A stretch of DNA of 64,000 nucleotides from Rhodosporidiobolus odoratus (lineage: Eukaryota > Basidiomycota > Microbotryomycetes > Sporidiobolales > Sporidiobolaceae): the NCBI GenBank assembly GCA_034387635.1, contig JAOANU010000011.1, positions 156,501-220,500 on the forward strand, given 5' to 3'. How positions within the stretch are numbered: the first letter of the stretch is position 1; every line of letters starts with the position of its first letter. This document shows positions 1 to 10,200 of the stretch, in pieces. Below the pieces are notes generated by a model that made no database searches, had not been told where the DNA came from, and worked only from the letters and a program-made list of their open reading frames with translations. The position numbers and the translations under genes were made by a program.

Positions 1-266
1 GCCTTTGTCCTTGACGAGAGCCATGTCGGTGTGCAGCGCCATGAGATTCTTGGTCGCCTTGTCCTCCTTTTCAAGCATGCCTACGCTCGTCCTCTCCGTC
101 GACGTCAGGGAAGACAGCGGTATCGACAGGCTAACCGGAACGTCCATATGAAGAGGCTGGATCGTCGACTGCGGCGGGTCGATACTCACGCAGAGGCAGA
201 AAGGGACAGGCGCAAGCGCACTTTGCTGAACATCTCGGCGTTGCCAGCGACGGGGTTCTGAAACAT
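1..266 (-). CDS. N-terminal part of an unrecognised protein (gene runs off the window)
   Basis: A two-exon start can be read on the minus strand. Exon 1 (266-222) encodes MFQNPVAGNAEMFSK. A 53-nt intron (221-169, GTGCGC to CGCAG) follows, and exon 2 (168-1) stays open to the window edge, giving 71 residues in one phase. The protein continues with a Ser/Thr/Pro-containing stretch and then a charged segment containing EDKATKNL. The segment TKNLMALHTDMALVKDK loosely recalls the end of fungal cytochrome c peroxidases, but here it lies near the N-terminus, so I do not use that as a call. The gene lies downstream of the MetRS gene on the same strand, about 320 nt past its stop. Function unknown. 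Confidence 0.4.
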
Positions 267-586
267 CCGGGACACGAAGAGACAGTAATGAGGTCACGGC
301 CTGGCCGCGCTCGCTCGGCAGTCGGAACGAGACGATGCAGGTGATAAGGCAATTCAGAATAAGAAGGTCCAAGCAAGTCGCATCGGCAGCGTACAATCGA
401 GCTGCAACGCTCGACCTCGCGCTCCGGAACGCTGCCCAGCCGTGTCGCTCTACTCCGGCGCAGGCTCGAGAGAGAAATGCAGGAGCGGGCAGGCGCCAAC
501 AGCGAAACAGCCCACAAGACAGTCAACGTATTCCTGCGTCAGACTCATGCGAACAACTACTCACAAACCAAAACCCCTGCAGCATT
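267..586. other. Intergenic, 320 nt
   Basis: This stretch lies between the MetRS stop and the start of the partial gene at the left edge. It must hold the MetRS 3' UTR and the promoter of the next gene. Open frames on both strands have no recognisable protein character, and I see no RNA gene. Confidence 0.5.
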
Positions 587-3582
587 CTAGGCCACCTGAG
601 TATCCGCCAACGCCTTAGTAAGCGCCTCCATCTCCTCCTTCAACACCTTCAATTTCGCCAACTCTTCCTCAAAGCTCGCATCCCCCTCCTCCCCCTTCCC
701 CGTCTTAACCCTCCTAACCCTCTCCCCCTGCACCTTGATCTGCTCCTCAAGTACCTTCTCCTCCTCACTCTTAGGCCTAGCAGCCTCCGCCTCAGCCGCC
801 GCTTTCTGAGCCGCCTTCTTAGCCTTCTCCTGGGCTTTCTTACTCAACTTCTTCTCCCCCTCACCTTCAATCGCTGCCTTGGCCGCCGCGCCTCCGAACT
901 GAGCCCTCCAAACTGGGACCATCTTCGAATCAATTCTGGAGAAGAGATGTTGCGCTTGACCGAGTTTGTGACCCGGCAACAAGTCGATCGAGAACTCGTC
1001 GGGGATGGATCGGGGAGTCGCATCGAGTTGAGCGACGATCGAGTCAGAAGTAGAGGGCATGAAGGGGTGAACGAGAGCTGAGAGGAGGTAGATCAAGTTC
1101 AGGGAGAGGAGGACCACCTCGGCGCAACGGGCAGGGTTGGATTCGAGGAGGGAGTTGTCGAGGCGGTTGTCTTGGATGAACTGGTTGCCTCGACCGGAGA
1201 TTTGGAGAAGCGTCATGAGACCGGCACGGATCTTTTGGTGGTCCATGTGCTCGACATAAGCCGCGAGAAGTCGGTTGATCTCTTCGACAAAGGATTTGTC
1301 CTCCTCGGCGATGTTGTACGGTTGCGAGGCGTAGTCGTCTTGCTTCTTGGGGTCTGGGACGGTAGAATCAAACTTGGCGATGGCGAATTTGAGAGCGCGG
1401 TTGACAAAGTTGCCAAGGTTGTTGAGCAATTCGGCATTCGACTTGGCGACGAAGTCATCCCAGGTGAACTCGCTGTCGTTGGTTTCCGGACGGTTCTGGA
1501 GAAGGTAGTAGCGCCAGACGGAGGAAGGAACGCCAGTTTCGCGAGCGTTTTGGCCAAAGACACCGACGTTCTTCGATTTGGAGAACTTGGTACCTTCGTA
1601 CTGCAGGTACTCTACCAGAATACCGGAATCAGTTATTGAAGCGAAAAATGCATGCGAGGAAGAAACGAACCAGTCGTCGAGATCGAGTTCAACATGGTCC
1701 ACTTATCGCCTGATCCGATGAGGTAACCGGGGAAGAGCACAGTGTGGAAGGGAACATTGTCCTGAAGGCGAAGGCAGATGTGAGCGGACCACGTAATAAG
1801 CGAGCTAAGAGCCAGGGTGAACAGGGGATAAATGGGATCCATCGCAGGAACATGACGCACCTTGCCCATGAACTGGTACAGCTTGACATTGTCCGGGTTC
1901 CTCCACCACTGCTGCCATTCGTCGGTGTAATTGGCGGTGATAGAAGGGTAACCAATGGGAGCGTCAAACTGCACAACAACGAGACAAACGACAGTCAGAA
2001 CGTACAGCAGTTTCCCAACGCTCGACTCTGCTTCGGTTGTTCGTCCAACTGACGCAGAGCCAGGGAACACAGGAAAAGGTTTGTACGTACCCAGACATAC
2101 ATAACCTTATTCTCCCACTTCTCGCCCAACTCCTTCGGCAACCTAACCCCCCACTCCAAATCCCTCGTCATACCCCTACTCTGCAATCCTCCCTTCAACC
2201 ACCCATCCGTAAACGCCTTCCCATTCGAACTCCAACTACCCGTCGAAGAGGATTTCTGCACGAAGGCTTCGATTTGGGGTTGCAGGTCGGCGAGTTTGAT
2301 GTGTAGGTGGGCGGTGGTGCGCGCAGAGGGAGTGGAGCCGCAGGCGGAACAGCGGGGTTTGAGGAGCTCGAGAGGGGATTCGTAGGTTTCGGAGCAGTGT
2401 TCGCATTGATCACCGCGGGCGCCCTAGATATATGGGAAAGAGCGAGAGCGTCAGGCTACTGACCAACTGTGCCTCTAGGACTCTCGGCCCTGCCAGCGGG
2501 GGCGCCTCGTAGACGCGCTAGTAGAGCTGAAAAAGCGCACCTCATACTTGCACTTAGGGCAAGTCCCCTCGACATAGCGATCCGCCAAGAACCTCTTGTC
2601 CTTCTCACAGTAAAGTTGCTGGTTTTCATGCTCCTCCATCCAACCGTTCTCGTACAACTTGAGGAAGATGTCCTGACAGATCTCGGTTTGCTTGGGCGTT
2701 GAGGTACGGCCAAAGTGGTCGAAACCGATTTCGAACCATTCGTACGAGTCGGCGTGCAGTTTGTGGTCTGTGAGCGACAAGAGCGTGTGGGTAGGGAAGA
2801 ATCAGCTTTGCGTGTTCGATGAAGGGTCAGGCTGTAAGACAGCAAGATGGAGAAGAGAATCGGGGAGGTACGTACACTTGTCGCACAAGGCCTGCGGACT
2901 CAGGCCCTCCTTAGCTGCCATAACCTCCGTCGTCGTTCCATATTCGTCGGTACCGCACACCTGTTTGGAGCAGATAGGGCCAGAGAAGGATCAGCACCTT
3001 TGCGGCGACTTTCTTTCTTTCTTCGGGTACCTGGTCTATACCCCATCGAGCAGTCACAGCGGCGAGAGAGACGAAGAGAGAGCCACGCACGTAAAGTACT
3101 CGCTTGTTCCTCTGCCTAGCATACCGCGCAAACACATCTGCCGAGAGGGTCGAACCGATGATGTTGCCTGTTCCCCACCGTCAACAGCAGAAAGGGTCAG
3201 CGCGCCTAGCCCAGACGGCAGTCCATATATCTCTGCTGGGTTCGAGCGAGGTACCTGAGAACAAGATGGGACGGGAGGGAGACAGAGCGCACCCAAATGA
3301 GGTTGGTTGTTGACATAAGGTAACGCGCTAGTAATCAGCACATTGTCCTCTCCCTCCTTTGGTAGGCTATCCAAGCAATTGCGTCATTGCGCCCAGCGAG
3401 CGAACGAGTCAGTCAGTGCCGTATGATGAGAGCGAGGAGTGCGATTGATGAGAATGATGAGCAAGTTGATCCACTCACATCTTGCCATCCGCACGGTCAG
3501 AGCGGTAATCACGCAGGGAGACACCTGAGCGGATCTTGCGAGTGCTCGACTCGGAGACGGGGGCGGGGAAGGGGGATGCCAT
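587..3582 (-). CDS. MES1: Methionyl-tRNA synthetase, cytosolic type
   Basis: This class I synthetase charges initiator and elongator tRNA-Met in the cytosol. The start MASPFPAP (3582) is followed by an intron, then [20 protein letters not shown] and the HIGH-type signature PHLGNIIG. Other family blocks follow over further exons: an [16 protein letters not shown] block, a Cys-rich insert ([20 protein letters not shown]), [14 protein letters not shown], and the KMSKS-type loop KFSKSKNVG in the last exon (1702-587). The anticodon-binding helical domain is present. The C-terminus carries a Lys/Ala-rich linker and a WHEP-like helical hairpin ([20 protein letters not shown] and [16 protein letters not shown]). 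There is no N-terminal GST-like domain of the kind the budding-yeast enzyme uses to bind Arc1. About seven introns. Confidence 0.95.
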
Positions 3583-4241
3583 GGTGGAGGGAGGAAGAGG
3601 TTGACTCGCAACGGAGGAAAGGGCGAAATCTCTCGCTGGAAGCACAGTTCAGCTTCGAATGTACCGCCAAGCTGACACAAGCGACTGAGGAGCCGGGTCG
3701 AGAGTAGCAGAGACGAGAAGAACGCGACACGATGTTTTCACGAATGAGCAGAAGAAAAAAGGATTGCAAAGGTCGTTCTTCCCATAACACGCACCCTTGC
3801 AGCCGCTGCAAATGCACATTCTAAACCCGTTAAAAGATTGTCCTACGAGCTTGAGTGCCCCTTCGAACCTGCGCTCATTTAACGACAGAACAATGTCGAC
3901 GCTAAGCATGCAAAGCGCTTCCGGCGCAATGGAGCCGGAGCAGCATCGCCTGCCCCTATGTGAGAAAGCACTGTGCGAAGGAGATCGGTAAGTGATGGCT
4001 CGAAGAAAGGACCAAGGAAGGCAAGGACAAGGTGGGTTTTGGACGTACAGGAGCAGCTCTAGGCACTTGAGAGGTAAGGTCGTAGGTATCGCGCGGCGAG
4101 AGCAGACCGACTTGTGGAGAAATTCTGCACACTTTTGCTAGTCAGTTGCCAGCCCCTCTGATAGTGAGGACGAAAAGCAACGCCGCCGAGGGGAAACGGG
4201 GAAGAATAAACAGAAGAATGCGCACGCACTCTAGACGCTCC
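3583..4241. other. Intergenic, with two possible minus-strand exons (4124-4049 and 3955-3902)
   Basis: This region separates the MetRS start from the pterin dehydratase stop, both on the minus strand. Within it a minus-strand stretch after a CTGAC-like branch and GTGTGCAG acceptor (4125) reads ISPQVGLLSPRDTYDLTSQV. It then meets a GTACGTCC donor at 4048, an ACATAG acceptor, and a short frame ending in TAG at 3902-3904. This could be an alternative 3' end of the dehydratase or an unrelated small gene. The rest (about 3583-3900) shows nothing I can name. Confidence 0.3.
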
Positions 4242-4744
4242 TCACGCGTCTCCCTCCCCCCTTCCCCCTTCATTCACGCCAGAGTACCCCTCCAACACCG
4301 CCTGAATCCTTTCAGCCATCTTGACATCCAACATACTCAACCCCTCTCCACCTACCTTTTCATGCGTCGTCAACTCTATCTCGACCGTATTGTAGACGTT
4401 AGACCAGTTGGGGTGGTGCTGCGAGCGCCATTTGTGCACACTGCTTCAGCGCTCAGACCGCACAGAAGGAAATGAAGAGGGCGTACGTTCAACTTCTCGG
4501 CCAACAGTGCAACGCGCGTCATAAACCCCCAAGCTTGACTGAAATCCTTGAAGACTAACGAGCGTCCAATACGTGTTCCCTTCTCGACCGTCGCATTGGG
4601 AGGGGAGAGTTTCCATCCAGAGTTGATGAGCGAATTGAGCGACGAGGCGGAAGCGGGTGTGCGGCGCAGGGTGGCATTGCTTGTCACCGTAGAGGCTTGT
4701 TTCATTGCGCTAGAGAGCAAGCGGGCAGAAGCTTGAAGAGACAT
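4242..4744 (-). CDS. Pterin-4a-carbinolamine dehydratase (PCD/DCoH family)
   Basis: The family enzyme dehydrates 4a-hydroxytetrahydropterin during biopterin recycling. There are two exons, 4744-4487 and 4418-4242, joined by a GTACGC...CGCAG intron, giving about 144 residues. The diagnostic core is intact: WKL, then FKDFSQAWGFMTRVALLAEK, then after the splice HHPNWSNVYNTVEIELTTHE, which holds the active-site His-His-Pro motif, and GLSMLDVKMAERI. The roughly 30-residue N-terminal extension (MSLQASARLLSSAMKQ...) is rich in Ser, Ala and basic residues with no acidic ones, so it looks like a mitochondrial presequence (inference). An upstream in-frame start at 4843 would add a hydrophobic run and is less likely. 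The gene lies 115 nt downstream of the TyrRS stop. Confidence 0.88.
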
Positions 4745-4859
4745 CGCGACGAAACCGGTGAGAGCAAGAAGGAGAAAAGGAAAGAAAACAACAAGCAGGG
4801 TCGCTCTCTCTTCTGGATTTCGTGGGAGTAGTGACAGTTCCATCCATCCCTCACAGCGA

Positions 4860-6873
4860 CTACTCCAATAACACCGCTCTATGCGCCGTCTTACTAGCCT
4901 TAAGCACCAATAATCCCCCTTTTAACAAATCCTCCTCTGCAATCGTCCTCTGATGGCTCTTCGGCGGCACACGCTGTCCATTCAGCTGCAAAGTGCCAGC
5001 TTCGATCGCTTTGCGAGCTTGTGCTACTCGTACAGAAGGACAACGGACTCAGTCAAAGAGCAGGAGGGGAAGTAGAAAGTGCAGGGAAAAGGAGACGCAC
5101 TTTTCGAAGACAACAATCCGCTCGCGAGAACGAGTTTCTCGAGGCTTTGACCGAGATACTCCGCCTTCGACAGGCGAACGAGCAAAGATGGAATGGTCGA
5201 GGCGGCAGGAGACACAGAAGCAACGTCGAGAGCGGTGATCAAGGCGGGAAGGTCGGAACGGGAAGAAAGGGAGGTCGAGTAGAAAACGTCTGTCGCGGCA
5301 AGGGCTTGGCGAAGACCCTCGGCTGTGCAGACGATAGTTTCAATTCGAGCAGAATCAGGATATAGCGCGAGAGTTAGACGCACGACCGTGAATCAGTTCA
5401 GTCGCTTCCGCCGCGAGGACTTTCTGCGCGATCCGACTCTTGGGTTGAGCCTGTGCGGAAGAAAGGACATGTCAGACGCGAGCAGAAGGGAAAAGAAGAG
5501 CAGACAAACCTTGTGATCCTGCATGATTCCCTCAAGCTCGACCACCCGAATGAAGGTAAAGATCTTGAGGTATTTCTCCACCTCCTCATCTGTTGTTCGG
5601 AGGAAGAACTGTCCACCCAGCCTCATAAGATATCAGTGACCTCCCTCGCCTGAGCAAGGAGCCTGCACGCACCTGGTACAGATCAAATGGCGAAGTCATC
5701 CCCGCATCCAACCAAATCGCATTTCCAGCGCTTTTCCCAAACTTCTCCCCAGCCGCAGTGGTCAACAAAGGGAAAGTCAACCCAAACGCCGGATCTGATT
5801 CCTCAGCCCCGTCCTTCTTCTTTTCCACCTCTTGCACAGCTTCTTGGCGCAAGTAGTTCTCTCGCCTGATCATGTCGATACCGCTGACGATGTTTCCGAG
5901 TTGGTCCGAGCCACCGAGTTGTATCGTACATCCTAGGTCGCGATGTAGGCGGAGGAAGTCGTAGGCTTGCAGGAGTTGGTAGGAGAATTCGGTGAAGGAA
6001 AGGCCGGAAGAAGAGTCGAGGCGGGATTTAACGCTGTAAGATCCATGTAGCGGACGTGAGACGACGGAGAGGAGATTGCACAAGGTAAGTAGATGGAACG
6101 TAGGAGGATGCGGGGGGCATTAGGGAAGAAACGTACGATTCGCGAGAAAGCATGGTCGAAACCCTCGCCATTTTGCCCACCGTACTCAGAAACTCCAGTA
6201 GACTGACTCCTCCCAGCCAATCCAGGTTGTTCACTACTCGCACACTCCCCTCTGCTTTCTTCTCTGTCCCTGCCACGTCCGTGCCATCCCTTCGTCTTGT
6301 CCGAAATTGAGCAAACGCGACGCCGCGGTCGAGAAACGTCGCGAGTTGCTGTGTGATGCCTTGTACGTTGGCTTGTAGGGTCTGTGGTGCCAGGGCATTG
6401 CGTTCGGTCGACCTGCCAGAGGGGTCTCCAATGGCACCAGTGGCTCCTCCAATCTGTTTTTCCTCGAGGTCAGGCACATTCCGCTACTGAACAGGCGAGA
6501 CCAGTAAGGCGGGACGTACGAGAGCTACAGCATTGTGGCCATGCAATCGGAAATGCAGCAATCCTATCAGCGCGAGGAGATTGCCGACATGTAAAGATTT
6601 CGCAGAGGGGTCCACGCCGAGGTAGACGGTCGTAGGCCTGTCTACATGAGTTCGAGCTGCGCGACTACCTTCCCTAGACCTGTCAGCGTCTTTATACGGC
6701 GTAGGTAAGGAAGGAACGGACCTAGTCAACTCTGCCAACATTCCTCTCTGTTCCAACTCGCGCACCACATTCGCTTGATGACCAGAACACCGGAAGGATC
6801 GAGACCATGGTCGGAGTGTCCGCGGTAATGTCGTATTACGCCCTAGCGTGTGCAGGAGCTCTCTTGGCAGCAT
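4860..6873 (-). CDS. MSY1: Tyrosyl-tRNA synthetase, mitochondrial (bacterial type)
   Basis: This class I enzyme makes Tyr-tRNA for mitochondrial translation. The start ATG at 6873 gives an Arg/Leu-rich presequence ([16 protein letters not shown]). Key blocks in order are [20 protein letters not shown] (HIGH-type signature, HVGN), [17 protein letters not shown], a helical segment with [31 protein letters not shown] (tyrosine/ATP site), and the KMSKS-type loop [14 protein letters not shown]. An S4-like RNA-binding tail follows ([20 protein letters not shown]) and ends at the TAG at 4860. The domain order and motifs are those of bacterial/mitochondrial TyrRS, not the cytosolic eukaryotic enzyme. 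Several short introns. It shares an upstream region with the divergent RdRP gene. Confidence 0.93.
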
Positions 6874-7224
6874 GCTCAAGTAGGAAGTGAGCGGGAAGAT
6901 GAAGAGAAACAGGTTGGATCAGATTACTCTCCTCGTCTCGCTTCTTGTTACCGGTGAATACCCTTACTACACTCAGATACCTCCTCTTCAACCATTCAGT
7001 CGCCGGCCTCGGGCTCCCGGCTCACTGCGAGTACTCTCGCTTTTTCATCGCTCCGAGGAGCGATCTTCTTCCGTCAAGTTGGCTTAGTATAGAAGGAGAT
7101 CTGGGCTCAGAGCGAAGCGCCTAGAGGTACGTGGCTCCCTCCTACCCGTCCCTGTCTATAGCTAACCTCAAACCTCGCAGATTCACCCACCCTCCTTTCT
7201 CCATCTCCATCCTGCGAGACAGAG
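6874..7224. other. Divergent promoter region with RdRP 5'-UTR intron
   Basis: These 351 nt separate the TyrRS start (-) from the RdRP start (+). On the plus strand a well-formed intron, 7127-7180 (GTACGT donor, GCTAAC branch point, CTCGCAG acceptor), ends 44 nt before the RdRP ATG, so the RdRP transcript probably has a spliced 5' leader. No coding sequence is evident. Confidence 0.6.
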
Positions 7225-10200
7225 ATGGCCCTCCCCGCGACCCCTAAACGTCCTACCGTTCCTTCCTTCCTTCCTGTGCCAACTATCGGCCCACTCGCTG
7301 CTCGGACTGCCACCACAGACGTCAAGAGGCCGCCAATACCGCTGTCAGAGGGAAAAACGACGCTAGCGGTACCTGCTCCGGCGGGCAAGGCAACAAAGGA
7401 AGCCTCGCCGCCCCTTGTGAATGTAGGGATAGGCTGGGAAGCGTGTAATGGAGGTGAAATTGCTCCCCTGTGCCCGCCATCTTTACCGCGTACCGACCTC
7501 TGTTTTCCTTGTCGCAGAGATCAAGACTGTATCAGCCCCACTGCACGAACGCAAGCTCAGCGCGTGCTGCTCTTGGCTACACTCGTACGAGCACGCTCGG
7601 TACCTTCACAACGGAGTCAAGGTGCGCTTACTTCCTTCGAGACCCTTCTTCTCCTTTTCCGCCTTGACCCCTTCTCTCCCTACCCATTCCCCTCAAACGA
7701 GAACAGCAAGGCGAAATCAACTGGCCCTCCTACCTCGGCGCATCCGATACCAACGCCGCCAGTAATCCCTCTCTGAACCGCCTCGCCTCCATGCACAAAT
7801 ACCTCTCCACCCTCCTACCCTCTCTCCCTCGTCCAGATCCTTCACTCGAGACCGTCTTTCCCGCCAATGAAACCAAGGAGGAGTTGCAAGCAGCATATAT
7901 GAAGGGCGAAATCCACTTTACTGGCTCGCTGACCGTGATGAAGGATCCCAGGAGAAAGGACGATAAGCTAGTGTTCAAGATGAACCCTCCGGCGGCAGGG
8001 ATGGGTTGCGCGTTGTATCGCAAGTATGGGTCTGATCGCTTCTTCGTACGCCATTCCTCCCTTCTTGTTTCGACTTCGAGCATCATCGACTCGTAAAAAG
8101 CGCAGCGCATAACCCTCGACGACGAAGTGACCCGCCGCGCCGCCCCCCTCTTTCGACTCCGGTCGCATCTCTCCGCGCGATGAAGCCCTCCGCGCACAAA
8201 TACAAACCTTCTTTAGGCACCCTCTGGTCATCTTCGGAAGGAAGTACAGGGCTTTTTGCTGGAAAGATGGAGCGGCCGTGTTTTGGTGTGAGGGCGGGGC
8301 GGGGCTACAGAGCAAGTCGCTGGTCAGGTTTGCGGAGGAATACCTCGAGGTTGCCCTGAATGGGAGTATGTCCGTCGCCAAGTACGCGGCTCGTTTCGAG
8401 CTGGGTTTGACCACTACTGTACGTTCTGCCGTCTTGCCTGCTATCGTGCATGCCCGCTGACTTTGACTTCTCTTTCTTTTGGTTGCACAGACCCAGACCG
8501 TTCGGTTCCCCCGTACGCATGTCATGCGAACCCCAGACCTGAACAACGACACGCTCAAGATCTCGCCGTTGGCCATGCAAGAAGTTTGCCGATTGTTCAG
8601 GGTACAGCATAAGGCGTTTGCGAAGGACTGTTGTCCAGACTGGTACACCCCGAGTAGGTTCTTCCACTGAGCCCCTGCCGCTTACTCCCTTTTCTTGCTG
8701 TTCGAGCAAACTACTCACGCGGTGCAGCGGTCCCCACATAGCCTGTATTCGCGCCGCTGTCCGCCAGACTCCTTCATCTACGCCCGTTCATATGGTCTAC
8801 CAACTCGACTACTCTTCCACCTCCTCTCCTACATCCCCTTTCACCCGACCCTACATCGAAGTCTACCCCTTCTCCTCCGGCCCCTCTCGTGTCACGTCCC
8901 CAATCTTCGAATTCTTTGTCGAAGCCAAGAATGGAACAGTGCGAAGTGTTAGTGCCGCAGCGGGTGAGAAGGGATGGGAGGTTAGATGGATGAAGGAGAA
9001 GAAAGTCAAAGAGAAGGAGGATGAGGTGGTCATGACCGATGGGTGCTCTTTGTAAGCCCATTATCCCCGTATCCCATATTCAGCTGACCGAACTGATCCC
9101 ATATCTGTACCTGGGCACTGTCAGAATGAGCTACTCTGTATGTCCAGTTTATTCGCTCTTCGACCTTCTTCGGGTAGCTGATCATACTGGCTTTCGATTG
9201 CGACACTACCAGGCCATGCGCGAAATCGCCACAACGCTCAACGAATCTCGCGGGGGCGAGGTAGGATCTAAGGTGGATGTACCGGCCGTCGCGCAGGGTC
9301 GGATCGGAGGCGGAAAAGGTGAGTAGGCGCATTAAGCGCTAGCTTCATTGGCTCACTTTTAGCCCGCTCAAGATGGACTTCTATTAATACTGAATTCTGC
9401 CGCTATAGGTGTATGGGCATTCGCGCCGTCGTCTCACTGGGACGAAGGCGAGAAGTGGATCGAGGTGCGAGATAGGTACGTCCTTCGGTGTCTTTTCCGT
9501 ATCTCGTCCGTGACTACCCACCCTCGTGCAGTCAATGGAAGTTCAAAGACCGTCAGACAATCACTTTCACCTTCGAGCTGCACAGCGTGCCCAGCGGGAA
9601 GGGCTCCGCCAAGTTGGTCAGTCCCGACCTTCTCAAACCGCTTTTGCCGCCCCGGTTCACCCTCTCTCCTCCCGCAGGGCAAACAAATGTTCGAAGTCCT
9701 CTCCCACTGCGGCGTTCCCACCTCCACCTTCCGCCTCCTCCTTCGCAATCAAATTTTAACCGGTCTCGAAGCGTTCTTCCACCCTCCGTCTACCGCCGCT
9801 CTGCTGTACCATGTCGAGAAGACCTCGGGAGTGCTCGAAGATCGAACGATGAAGGCGAGGATGGCGGCTGATCCGAGCAGTGTCCGGGCTAGTGGCGCGT
9901 TCGATGCGAGGGATGAGGAGGATCGGGAGGGTGAGAAGGAAGAGGAGAGTGGGAAGTTTGTCTTGGATAGAAGGTTGGACCCGTGCAGTGGCGCGCCAAA
10001 TACCGTCGCTGAAGTGGTGGTAGAGATGCTGGTGTGTCTCTTCCCTCTATTGGCATTGCTCGTTCTCTCCTTCTCTTTCAGAAACGAATCTGACTGATGC
10101 CGCTGTGGCGCGTAGCATGCTGGCTTCGACCCCGCCGATAACCCTCATCTCGCAGACAAAGTGCACAAAGTCGCTCAAAGCTGGATACAGAAACAGATTA

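Noticed and set aside
1..83. Cytochrome c peroxidase fragment
   Set aside because: TKNLMALHTDMALVKDK resembles the C-terminal part of fungal CCP, but the spliced model puts it at about residue 55 of a new protein, directly after a start codon, and the upstream exon lacks any peroxidase motif.
2692..3258. 188-codon plus-strand frame opposite the MetRS 5' half
   Set aside because: It spans several MetRS exons and introns in antisense and has no family resemblance.
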